A stretch of 52,872 bases of DNA from Branchiostoma floridae. Its lineage: Eukaryota; Chordata; Leptocardii; Amphioxiformes; Branchiostomatidae. The stretch lies in contig NW_023365773.1 of NCBI RefSeq assembly GCF_000003815.2, positions 668,878 to 721,749 of the forward strand, written 5' to 3'. Position numbers and translations under genes: made by a program. Below are positions 1 through 10,159 of this stretch, one piece after another. The notes under the pieces are model-generated. The model was not told where the DNA came from, did no database searches, and was given only the letters and a program-made list of their open reading frames with translations. The stretch's first letter is position 1. Each line of letters starts with the position of its first letter.

Positions 1-186
1 CCTTAATCGCTTTGTCAAACTTGTTGGGATCTGTAACAGTGGCGGTATGGAAAATTTTCTCGCTCATTTCTAAGATCTTGAAACAAGCGTTGCTTTCGTG
101 GACTGAAGAATCCGAGTCAGTATCGTCCTCGTCGTGTTCTGATGTCACGATGTCTTTACTGCGAGTCACGTGATTCCCAGGGAGTC
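1..186 (-). CDS. Start of a second TRADD-like domain exon, cut by the window edge
   Basis: The acceptor reads CTGTCACAG before base 186 and gives a phase-1 entry that joins the preceding exon in frame. The visible part encodes an acidic, Ser-rich stretch (EHDEDDTDSDSS) and then EMSEKIFHTATVTDPNKFDKAIK-type sequence. This matches the beginning of the TRADD-like exons at 418-1071 (DPEKFSKAVK) and 48915-49514 (DPDKFEEALE). It is therefore a second copy of the module in tandem with the previous exon. The conserved C-terminal block of the module lies outside the window, so identity rests on its first third only. Confidence 0.6.
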
Positions 187-417
187 CTGTGACAGGGACA
201 GAATCACAATTGTAAGAGAAAGTGACAATGGTTAATGAAAATCACAGACAGCTACATGTATGCTACACATTCATTTCCATATGCTCAACGGTGATTACCT
301 CCAGTAAAAACAGGAAAGAACCAAGGGGAGCAAACACACACTGAAAATGGAAACCGTGTTAGTAAATGCTTGATTTCATTGAAATGCAGTGTTAAATGAA
401 TATACATTGTAAAATAC

Positions 418-1071
418 CTTTGTCGTCTTGACATTGCTCGTCCATTCCCAGTAGTATGACTTGTAGGTACAGATCCCCCCCTTCTGCTGCCATCATGTCG
501 TCTGTGATCAGTTCCCGTGTCAGGGTTTCTGACAAACGGCCGTCTTTGTAAGCGCTCAGAAACGTGTCGTAGCAAGAAGAATTCTCAAATTCAAGATAAC
601 AGAGTACGCATCCGGCCTCAATCTTCTTAAGGGTGGCACCGAAAATGTCAAAGCTACGCGAAAGTCTATCAAATAGATCAGTGTTGCGTTTAACTTCATC
701 TGTAAAAAGTTTGACATAGACTCGTTTTACTTCACCCCTTATTTTGCGTTTGATGATCACCTTTACCGCCTCAAAACGTTTCCGAACGCCGAAACGTAGG
801 AGTGTATCAGCATTTCGTTTGAACGCTTTCACTGCCTTTGAAAATTTCTCAGGATCCTCAAGCACCTCATCGTTGAAAACACTCTTACTATCGTCAACGA
901 GCGCGTTAAAGACCTTTGCTGTGTACTCTTCTTCAGTTTGTTGCGATTCATCTTCGGAATCAGGTTCGGTCCTGGACTTCTTTAACTTCTTTGCAACAGT
1001 CGGTTCTTGGTCTTGCTTTTTTCTTTTTCGCTTGACTGTTGAAACTTGTGGCGCACAAATGTTTTGCACCC
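418..1071 (-). CDS. TRADD-like domain exon with basic N-terminal leader
   Basis: This 654-nt exon is phase 1 at both ends. It opens with a nuclear-localisation-like leader (VKRKRKKQDQEP, KKLKKSRTE) and an acidic patch (DSEDES). A domain follows whose C-terminal half is shared with the middle and right genes: GCVLCYLEFENSSCY, then DGRLSETLTRELITDD, then an Asp/Glu-rich end. I read this as the TRADD-like N-terminal domain family found in expanded invertebrate NLR-type proteins, an adaptor module. That name is from memory and unconfirmed by a profile search. The helical middle is very basic (VIIKRKIRGEVKRVYVKL), unlike the paralogues. The intron upstream, 1072-2313, shows no recognisable feature. 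Confidence 0.65.
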
Positions 1072-2313
1072 CTGAATGAATATGCAAAACATATATATCA
1101 AATATGGTGAGGAAAAATGTAGGCCATCTGAACAGAATGCTAAGCACAAAAGGACCGCAGGAAGAATAGCCACATTGTAAAAAGGGACGCTAATTGTGGA
1201 CCTGAATAACCTTAACTAGTGTAAGTAATAAAGTAAGACAAAATACCATGACCATGGATAGCGGTGCTGTGAAACATACTGTTATATGAAGCAAAACAAA
1301 ATCGTACCGAAAGTTTTTAAGTAAATATGACAAGCATGTGTACCTGAATACAACATACCTAGGACTTTATCGTTATGTTATAATTGCTTTCCTGATAGCC
1401 ATGAGGGGCCTTCAGAAAGTAATGCCATCGTTTTTTATAGCAGACTCATTAATTTTCTTCATCGAATGAGTTGCAATTTGGTACAAAGGTAAAGGCATAT
1501 ATTTTCCTGAGATTGAAATATCTTAATTTGTTGTTCATGTTTTTATGAGTGACTGAGCTGAGTTCAAGATGACCACACCCCTGGTAGTCCGTCATGAATT
1601 AATGTGTAATTGATAATGTCCCTGACTCACTTGTAGCAATTGTAAGAAATTGAACCTGTACATGCATGAAGCTACACTTCTCTATAAGCCACATGCAGAT
1701 TTTTACTTTTAAAATCTAATCAGATTTTCTAACCAGATTGTTCCTGGGGTGAAGTGATGTATGAGAGCAGTCATCTTGGTCGTGGATCAGGGGTGGGCTA
1801 ATCAAAGTTTCAGTAGCCAACTTTTTTTATTAACTGAGAGGCATCAAAGTTAACACACTTCTTGGCCTTTAAACAGGTAATAATAACCGTGCTAAAATTC
1901 GTATCTTTAGGTTGATGGAAAAGTAGTCTACAGAAACCTTTAATCACGAAATCACGCATTTGGCTGTCTATAAGACTGCCTATATATTGTAAAAGAGAGA
2001 TCATTGAGAGTTCAGAAATGTAAATTGGCATGTAACCTATAGAGACACTCGTTATTATACAGGTAAAATTTCAGCTTCCTACAGTAGTAATATGTGGGTC
2101 AGATCTAGAGAAGCTGATCTTATGACAAGCTTCCAATGGTGTGGTCATCTTCAAAATTAACTCATTTGCTCATAATGATCTGAACAACGGAATAACATGT
2201 TTCAATCTCAAAAGAACACGTGTCTTTACCTTTGTTACAAATTTCACCGCATTTGAAAAATAAGTCTTACTTTTTGAATGCATCTCGTATATCAAAGGCA
2301 ATAAAGAACATAC

Positions 2314-2571
2314 CTTCTCCTAAGCTCTCTGCTGTCCTTCTTTCATCAATGTCGATGAGTGCCTGCTTCAGAACCTGTGGAGTAGCCTTCCTTCCCTTCT
2401 TGTTCCACCACCCGTTTAACACTTCCCTGCACCGGCGGTCATCGTCGCGATATCGATCCGATGTTCGGAGCACTTTTATCTGGTTCTCGCTGAGCTCCAG
2501 CTTCCGCGCCAGGTGGTCCCACTTGTTACTGACGTCTTCGACGACTTTGTCGAAATACGTCTCCGTGACAT
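2314..2571 (-). CDS. Death domain exon (second in LEFT gene)
   Basis: One Death domain occupies this 258-nt, 86-codon exon, bounded by ATTTCAG and GTATGTTC, with both ends in phase 1. Family signals are the helix-2 core KWDHLARKLELSENQI, the Arg/Asp-rich loop RYRDDDRRC, a helix-5 Trp (NGWWNKKG) and the helix-6 pattern ATPQVLKQALIDIDER. Death domains form homotypic helical assemblies in apoptosis and NF-kB signalling. It is the same subclass as the two Death domains at 45672-45926 and 44746-45003 in the right gene, sharing VLKQALI and a cysteine before the helix-5 Trp. The exon matches exons 6369-6626 and 44746-45003 in length exactly. Confidence 0.85.
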
Positions 2572-2720
2572 CTGAAATATGAGTTCGTCTTATCTCAAGA
2601 TGGACAGCATTGATCATGTACGAATTACATTCCACAGTTTAGTGTGATGAAAAGACATGTGTAAACCTTAGTCCAGAAGCATGTGCAAAAAAAGATAGAA
2701 GATGCTCGTACTTAAATTAC

Positions 2721-2813
2721 CATCGTGGCCATTCTTGACCATGGGAGATGAAACCGACTCCTCTCGAGATTGCTTTGTTTTCTTTCTCCTCTTTCTTTTC
2801 CTCTTTCTCTTGC
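2721..2813 (-). CDS. Basic (NLS-like) linker exon
   Basis: This 93-nt exon sits between an acceptor (TACTACAG) and a donor (GTAATTTAAG), phase 1 at both ends. It encodes an uninterrupted basic run, GKRKRKRKRRKKTKQS, followed by a Ser-rich tail (REESVSSPM). The run is a strong match to a nuclear localisation signal. It joins the Death domain exons on either side in frame. The exon has no globular fold, and its assignment rests on splice sites and frame. Confidence 0.6.
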
Positions 2814-3450
2814 CTGTAGTACGAGACAATGTGATCAATGTGTTCACAATCTTTTTTATTTCAATACACAAAAGCAAAATATATTCAATACATCAATACG
2901 CAGTGTCGCTGTACTCAGGTAGGTTGCTTTACAACATCGGCGCTACAGCGCACGGTACAATTAAGAACATATGTGGTTACAATATTCCAGCATGTGTCTG
3001 TGTAATAAACCCGTCAAATGGTCGACGATCTTTGAGCGTAGTTCGCGATCGCTGGTAGGTCGTCCGATTTTAGGGTGACAAAGGGTCGCACGTATTTTTC
3101 GCCTGAAAACCGTTCCTGTTACATTATTAACGAGACTCGGGCGATCGCCTAAGAATGCATTTATGATAATATTGACATGGCGCCACCTCTTGCATGTGGA
3201 CGAAGTAAGACAAAACGATCTTCACGATAAGGTAATACTTCAATTCATTTCAATGTCTTAGTTGTGGGGATCTTTTTAAGCATTTCATGGACGGCATTGG
3301 CAGAATAGAAATGATCACAGGAAACTAATTGTGTGCTAAACCCAGCCCGCATACTACCACAGGAGCCACGATGTCAGAATTATTCGTTAGGTCAAATAAT
3401 GTCTACATTTCGTTGAAGAGGTTCATCAGTCACGTATGTTTACAGTTACA

Positions 3451-3858
3451 ATCAATTTTCTTCTAACAGTGACTGTTTATTAAAGGTAGAGAACATATCT
3501 CCAAATTTTCGATGACTACCAGCACATCTTGGACGCGGAGAATGGTCCAGTCTCGATCTCGCGAGAGAATACGAGACTAGACAAGGCCCACAGAAAGATC
3601 AAAGAGGCAATCCACATCCAGCTAGAGGGGGCGAAGCTGAACCGCAATGAGGGTTGGGAGCTCCCCAAGTTCTACCTACCCCTTCTCCGCAAGGAGGCGG
3701 TGGGAGGGGGCAGATGATCTACGCAAGCCTGGTCTAGTCTCATATTCTCTCGCGAGATCGAGACTGGGCCATTCTCTGCGTCCAAGACGTGCTGGTAGTC
3801 ATCGAAAATTTGGAGGTACGTTCCTTTAATAAACAGTCACTGTTCCAAGAAAATCGAT
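3451..3858 (+). mobile_element. Foldback element with Penelope-like retroelement remnant in its loop
   Basis: Two arms of about 130 bp (around 3451-3587 and 3729-3858) are near-perfect reverse complements. Shared blocks include CAGTGACTGTTTATTAAAGG and TCTCGATCTCGCGAGAGAAT. The roughly 140-bp loop, read on the plus strand (about 3583-3690), encodes RKIKEAIHIQ, then KLNRNEGWELP and YLPLL. This resembles the last residues of Penelope-like or similar retroelement ORFs (pattern IKEAlhI...LNRxxGxxLPxxY), recalled from family knowledge. Penelope elements often carry inverted terminal copies, which would explain the palindrome. It lies in the large intron of the left gene. Confidence 0.5.
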
Positions 3859-4683
3859 AGTAAATGTCTACATTTGCAAACAAACGGCAGCCGGGCGAAA
3901 CTCGTCCGACCAACGAGCGTAAGTCATCCGATTTGCGACCGATGATCAATAAGTCGGTCTCTACTCGCCCGACATTTGAAAGCTCTGCGACCTACAAAAA
4001 CACCGGCGACTAGTCGCTGATGTTAAGAACAAGTTTTGGTGCACAACGAGCATTGGTTGATCGAGAAACCACCGGACGTAGTACTGCCGAAAATGTCATT
4101 TAGAACTCGCAGACTCGTCGTCCGATCGATTTTCGCGCAATGTGACAGGGGCATAAACCAATGAATGGTAGATTCTAATGAACCTGTGTAGAAATTTCTA
4201 TCAGGACGAAGGTTAAAGATTACTTCAGAGTTATAACTTTCTGTAAGTACCAAGTTGAATAAGATTACATTAAATCTTACCAGACAGTTCCCCTCTTTCT
4301 TGCCAGTCGCATTCCTCTGTTTGCTTTTTTGTGTCTTGCGATCGATGAAGTTCTGTTGAAGAAAGCAGAAACACGGCGGTCACACACAATTTTCTTTGTC
4401 ATTGCCATCATCGGTAAACGGTACCATTGACTTAGACCATATTTACTGCCCTTCAAACCTATATTTCCTACACAAAACGGTCCTCCAGTTAAACCACTCA
4501 GACCAATCTATACTGTAGCTTCCAATCTGTTACTTAATAGTTACGTGTTTGTAGACTAGACTTCTGATCCCCCAAGTTCCAAACCTATATATCAAGTTTA
4601 ACTTAATAATATGTTCTACTCAAGAAGGTTTGTCTTTAGGCTTAATCTTGTTGTTTCATTTGAAGTACACGTTAACCATTTAA

Positions 4684-5768
4684 CGGCACTGAACTTTAAT
4701 CCAACGCAACTTTAATCCAACACTTTTCAGAACCCATCTGTCAGTCAAAAACTAGCTCCGGTATGCAAATTCCTTTGAGTGCTTTACAAAACCAGTAAGG
4801 TATTCGACTTAAAACCTTGTAAGTTTGAGCTCACAAAGATCGCACGTTGTAGCGACAAGTTAATCAAGTTTCCGGTATGTTTTCATGCCGTTAGTCAAGC
4901 CGTGGGAGGAGGGCAGCGATCGTAATTCAAAGAAATTCTACTCTTCGTCCTCACATTACGGCATTCATCATCACAGTAAATATAGGGAAAAATTGATAAA
5001 CAGTCCATCCAAGACAACCAACATGCCTTGAAGTGTCCCCCTTTCAAGTGCAGGGCCAGGCTTCTGTTACACAAATTCAGTGGAAATCCGAACACGCGCC
5101 ATTTTGAATCATATTTCAGCACGCCCCTTCACCCCTATTCTTGAAAGTTCTCACACCCAAAGGCTAGCAGGACGGATCTCACCGGCGATACCAACAGCCC
5201 CCACATGGGGGACGTGCTGTATGGAGTTTGTAGTGTGTTTTGCAGGAATATTTTTTGGGAGCCATTTACAAAACAACATATTTACCACCATTTGCTTACT
5301 AAACAACGGATGAAAAGTTTTGTAGAACATCATAACCGTGTAGTAGAACAGCAGAACGGATTTGCCGCTGGTTGATGCATTTTCAGGCCATGTTTAGGTC
5401 GCGGCTATCAACAGTTTACTGATATGCCGATTTGCCAATTAAACCTTTAGTAAGTGCCTGCCGTTTGATACAAATTTGTCCTTGTAAATATGAAATCCAT
5501 AGATAAACAGCCTTGTTATATCATTGTGTTGGATTAACCTTTCACTGGGAATAGAATCCCAAGGGACTTGCTATCAGTTACACTCTCTTTGAAGTGTTAT
5601 TTTCTTGCGACACCACAGAAAGTGGGAGACCAATGCACGTGTAGCAATGGCCGGGGAAACATAGTAATCAATGTACTAAACAGTTTCTGGAAAGCGCAAA
5701 ATCCTGCTTGTTTATTTATGGTTTAGTTTTGAATATGCTGGAATGTGTTGGATTAAAGTTCAGTGCCG
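4684..5768. mobile_element. Non-autonomous DNA transposon with TTAA flanks
   Basis: The ends are inverted repeats of about 23 bp: CGGCACTGAACTTTAATCCA at the left and its exact complement ending at 5768. TTAA lies immediately outside both ends (4680-4683 and 5769-5772), as expected for a piggyBac-type target duplication. The left TIR is followed by a second partial copy of ACTTTAATCCAAC. No transposase frame is visible in the 1.1-kb interior, so it would be a deletion derivative. It lies in an intron of the left gene. Confidence 0.55.
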
Positions 5769-6368
5769 TTAAGTATGCGTATTCTACGAGACCTGTAATA
5801 GTATGTATGTGTTGGCACCCAACATCAGCTAAGCTGCTTGGGTTTGTCTTGTATTGCATTGTCTCAATAAACAAATAGATGAATATAGATGATATCCTCT
5901 GATGATGAGCAAATAATATAATGTTTAGCAAAAACAAGTTGCGCATGCCTTCATTATCAAATCTAAGTAGACATGAAGGTTGATCAAATAAATAAACAGT
6001 ATATGGTATACGAAATAAAATTGTCTTCATTTTTGTTATTTCACATCTTTTTCTTTGACCTTGGAATTGAATTTAGCAGTATGGCAGTATCTGTTTTATC
6101 TGCATATACTGTAAATGCATTTAATTATCTGCTAATTTTACAGCTACTTTGTGCGATTGTATGGTTGAAAATTTATTCTTTAAACGGCCGAAAATTGATG
6201 CGCGCGGATGTCATCCATATAATCAAATCAACATGGTCTTATTGGAAATCAAGTGGATACGCTGTATTCCATAACTAAGTCGATGTCTTTATTCTACTAA
6301 GTCTGCCTTAGTGAAGTACTTCCTTTGGAATTATTACTTTCAGAAAGACAATAAGCAGCAACACATAC

Positions 6369-6626
6369 CAGGGTATTTCTCCTTTAGAGAGTCCACAGCG
6401 CGCTGTAGGTTTGCGTCAGCCAGAGACTTCAACAGCACCTGTATGGTTGCAGCATTTCCCTTCAAGGTGTGCCATTGCTGCAATAGTTCCATACAGCGAG
6501 CCTTGTCGGTCCCATGTTCGGTGGCAATGTTGTTTATGTTTGGTGTCTTAAACCCGAGACACCGAGCCAGATCCCTCCAGTCTGTACTCACCTGGTTCTT
6601 AGTGTGGAGGAAGTACTTTTCAACAT
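6369..6626 (-). CDS. Death domain exon (first in LEFT gene)
   Basis: This 258-nt exon is bounded by CACTTGCAG and GTATGTGTTG, phase 1 at both ends. It encodes VEKYFLHTKNQVSTDWRDL, then ARCLGFKTPNINNIA, a charged loop (HGTDKARCMELLQQW) and the helix-6 part NAATIQVLLKSLADANLQRA. Spacing and hydrophobic pattern fit a Death domain, with the helix-2 W-x-x-LA-x-x-LG core and the helix-5 Trp. It is more divergent than the other Death domains here and forms its own subclass. The preceding 11-codon start exon joins it in frame (S, then D at the junction). Confidence 0.8.
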
Positions 6627-7040
6627 CTGCAAGTGAATATATAAAACAGAGAAACATGTGATACACTTTTCAATATCAATGCCTTACTAAGCAGTTTGGT
6701 CTCTCAACGGCTGCCGTGATCATGTCAATTTCACGTGTTCATGGCAAAAAATTATCACAGGGAAGGGGGCTCAACGGCATCGTCATTTGAGCTCAACTGA
6801 AAAGTACAAAAGAAGACCACGTTTCCGAATGTGAGCTGGAACCGCTAAAGCTGGTATCTCACTGGACTGTTACACGCTTCGTCCTAAATTGGATTTGTGA
6901 TACCCTTGAATTGGAACATCATGCAAATGTATTTATCATTATCATGTAATACATTTAGCACATATGGCGATGGTATACAGATATTGTATTTATGAACAAA
7001 GTCAAGACATATTATTTAATAAGAATAGATAGACATTTAC

Positions 7041-7071
7041 CAGAATCATTGTCCCGTCGGTCCTTAGCCAT
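7041..7071 (-). CDS. Translation start exon of LEFT gene
   Basis: ATG at 7071-7069 sits in a good Kozak context (TTGACCATGG) and gives MAKDRRDNDS before the donor GTAAATG. The single leftover G joins the 6626 exon to make Asp. A pyrimidine-rich acceptor (TTTCTTCCAATAG) lies just upstream, so this exon probably starts in 5'UTR at about 7101. A distant non-coding first exon is expected. Confidence 0.55.
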
Positions 7072-7499
7072 GGTCAAACAGCAATTATCAGTGCCAGCAT
7101 CCTATTGGAAGAAACCTGAAAAAAAGTCATATTTGCTTGACGGACGTCATTACGCCAAATTTCCAGTGGTGTTTTTAAGACTAAGTATTTAAAATGTTAT
7201 GTTTTAAAGGCATGTAGATAAGAAAACATGAAGTTAACGCTTGTGATTGGAAACACGACAAGTAAACAAATATTTAATCGTCCGAATTGGCGACGTGTAG
7301 TCGTGGGACATGACGATAAAAATCTAATAACTTATGCACAACAACGCCGGATGACATTTATTTCTTCCATCACTGAAATGTAAAATGTTTCCCTAGTGTC
7401 AAGACTGCGGTCTCTGTCAATCACTGAATAACAGCCGCACGCTGTTCTTGATCTAAATAGTCTCTCTTTGTGTCCTAAAGCAGCATGTAACAGTTGTAC

Positions 7500-7790
7500 G
7501 TCACAAGGCAAGACTACCAAAATATGCACTAGTAATGTGAACGGCAGTCAATTGTTCACATTGCTTTTCAATGAGATCATGTTTTGTTGGCACAAACATC
7601 GGATCAAAAACTACCGCAACAACGGTCACGGTAAACCCAATACATAAAGGTCCACATGGTCAGAGAAATTCAAAGACGCAGTCAAAGAGTCTTAACAAAA
7701 CAATAATCAATGAATGCATTGACGGACATGTCGCCTTTCCCCTGTTATGCTACTTGCCAGACACATAGCAACATTCTCGCTTGACTGGAA
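7500..7790. repeat. Orphan copy of the 4.2-kb unit junction
   Basis: This stretch aligns by eye with the segments starting near 16471, 20698 and 24826. Shared anchors are ATTGCTTTTCAATGAGATCA, the following GCACAAACATC...GATC, CGGTAAAC, and the end AGCAAC(A/G)TTCTCGCTT. It is the most divergent of the four copies and is separated from the array by other repeats. No coding sequence is supported. The rest of 7102-8160 holds nothing I recognise. Confidence 0.55.
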
Positions 7791-8159
7791 AAGGTAACAA
7801 AGGTAATGCTCATGTTTCAGACAAGAATCTTTAACCACTCAATGAAAATGTTTTACTTGCTGCAATGTCACAATATTTCCATGGAACGGCAAAGAGGTCT
7901 TTTGAGATCAATTGTAAAGGACGAATAAGATGTAAGATTAATGTAATTCCGCTGAGTCTGAGAATCTTGGGATGCATGCAATCTTGATTTTATCAGACCT
8001 ATACTCGCTACCCCTCCACTGATGACAGACCTACAACTGTGACCGTACATACACAAGAAATGCTCAAATTTCTGTGCTGTTTTCAAGAAATTCCAAGTAT
8101 TTGTGCATGAATCACGGCACGAAAAACGGAATTTAAGCATGCTTAAATGATGCTTAACG

Positions 8160-9180
8160 TTGACGTATTTTCCTTCTTTACGGATCTATACATCTCTTAT
8201 ACGAGTACGTAAAGATTGGCGTTACGTAGTCTTTACGTAGGTGCTGATAGGTCCGTATTTTCCGGTTTTTTAAGTTGCCTTTCGGCAGCTTAAAGTTGTT
8301 GTAAATAATTGCTAAAACTCATTTAAAGTGCATTTAAATATTACGTTTATAAAACTTTAAGCATTGTTACGGCTTATTTACGTGTGCGTAAAGATGATCA
8401 TTAGGTGGCTTATAGGTGCGGATAGGTCCGTATTTTCCGTTTTTTTAAGTTGCCTTTCAGCAGCTTAAAGATGTTGTAAATGTTTATTAAAACTCATTTA
8501 AATTGCAATTAAATATTACGTTTCATAAAACTTTAAACATCGTTACGGCTCATTTACGTGTGCGTAAAGATGATCATTAGGTGCTTATAGATCCGTATTT
8601 TCCGGTTTTTTAAGTTGCCTTTCAGTAGCTTAAATATTTCGTAAATGATTATTAAAACGCCCTTAATACATGTTTAAAGTTCACGTTTATTTCTTCTGAC
8701 GCCTTTATACTTGTCATATACGTGTGCATTAAGATGCTTATACTTTGTGTATTGATGCCCTTTTAGCAGCTTAAAGTTGTCATAAACACTTATTAAAACA
8801 CCCTCAATACATGTTTAAAGTTCACGTTTATTTCCTCTTAAGTCCATTTACGTCTCATATACGTGTGCATTAAGATGTTTATAAGATGTGTATTGTTGCC
8901 CTTTTAGCAGCTTAAAGTTGTCATAATTACTTATAAAAACACCCTTAATACATGTTTAAAGTTCCCTTTTATCTTCTCTGAAGCCTCTTTACGTCTCATA
9001 TACATGCGCATTAAGAGGATTTTAATGTGTCTATATTTGTCCTTTTAGCAGCTAAAAGTTGTCATAAATACATACTAAAACACTCTTAAGACATGTTTAA
9101 AGTTCCCTTTCTACGTCTCATATACGTGTGCATTAAGGTGATTATAAGGTGTGGATAAGTGTCATTTTAGCGGGATAAAG
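8160..9180. repeat. Decayed tandem repeat, period about 170 then 145 bp
   Basis: TCCGTATTTTCCGGTTTTTT recurs near 8254, 8427 and 8590 (period about 170). Farther right, TTTTAGCAGCTTAAAGTTGT-type blocks recur near 8760, 8900 and 9043 (period about 145), with ATACGTGTGCATTAAGATG between them. Copies diverge progressively to the right. There is no long open frame. It lies upstream of the left gene's start exon, probably in its first intron or promoter region. Confidence 0.75.
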
Positions 9181-10159
9181 TTAATCATAAGCACGTTTTC
9201 AAGCAAGAAAATACAATGGATGAAACTTTGAAATTTTATTGAACTACGAGAAAATATTACATAGAAAAGTAAAAAAAAACTACAGCCTACTAGGTATTTG
9301 TGGCCTATCATTCTGATGTAGTCGGCAGTTGAAGCAATCACAACGGCTGTGCAATTCCGTGCAGCATCTAAGTCCACAGTCCCATTTCCAGTGTCGGGCG
9401 AAGCGTCACGGCGTAAGTTAAAAAGAGCACACAGTTCCATCTGGCCACCACAGGAATAAGAATCCGGTAAGATCAAGAGTAGTGGCCGATATGACTCGTG
9501 TTGTTGGATGGTCTTGGACTCTTGGATTATTTGGACGCGAAACATGTTCAGCTTGCAGTCTCGGCTTCTATTAATCCGGATGGTACAAAGGTCGTGATTT
9601 CCCATTCTGTGTCGATTTCCAACAACATCAACTTGTACAGAATGATAGCAACCTACTATCTTTGCGTCAAATTCCGTCACCGGGGGTCCTAGGCGGTAAC
9701 AGCAGTGTCACGGCCACAACTTGCGGGTTAGAACAGGTCCAAACTTTCTTCAATACTTCTTTTCAAATGAGCGCCTGGAAAATGCCGTTCCTTGTGGTAT
9801 GGTAAATTTGAACCCCCCACTCTTTTCTGCCATTGGATACATCCTATCACATGACACAGCCGCTGTGTATGTATAGTATGCCGGCCACAGACGGAGGCGC
9901 GCCCCATGCGGATTGGGCGTACGAATTAACGCTGAATAAATTTACATCTAGCCTGCCCACCCATATCACAATTTTCAACCTCCTTGCCAAAACAAACACG
10001 AGCAACACGGGAAGACACTACCTGTGTGTCCAGACTGTTCTTTCTTGACGCTTGCTTGTAGATAAAGAAATCATTCGTACATTTACTTGTAGTAAGAAAT
10101 GCTCGCCGTTTAATAGTAAGAAAAATATCATAATTAAACACCACTCACTACACAAAAGT
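9181..10159. other. Stretch without recognised features
   Basis: No coding region, RNA gene or transposon end can be supported here. A minus-strand open frame at 9162-9680 shows no domain pattern, no splice context and no Kozak support, and I treat it as chance. Confidence 0.4.

Larger units (their letters stand above)
1..7101 (-). other. LEFT gene (partial): Death domain / TRADD-like multi-exon gene
   Basis: This gene span contains six coding exons (7071-7041, 6626-6369, 2813-2721, 2571-2314, 1071-418, 186-<1), and the gene continues past the left edge. Each exon boundary has a readable GT or AG site and every join is phase 1, so the frame stays open through 493 codons. Order: start exon, Death domain, basic exon, Death domain, basic leader plus TRADD-like domain, second TRADD-like domain. 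A likely 5'UTR acceptor lies at 7101/7102, so the first exon should be upstream, possibly in the repeated 13.5-25 kb region. The gene is related to the middle and right genes but has no visible HEPN exon. The 3.5-kb intron between exons 2 and 3 holds transposons, so a missed exon there cannot be excluded. Confidence 0.6.

Noticed and set aside
744-1079. Plus-strand open frame of 111 codons
   Set aside because: It is the antisense shadow of the TRADD-like exon, low-complexity Ser/Phe, with no family pattern.
2702-3058. Plus-strand 118-codon frame
   Set aside because: Antisense to the basic exon; Phe/Leu runs simply mirror the Lys/Arg run.
9162-9680. 172-codon minus-strand ORF
   Set aside because: No recognisable domain, no splice or Kozak support, composition like non-coding sequence; kept as chance.
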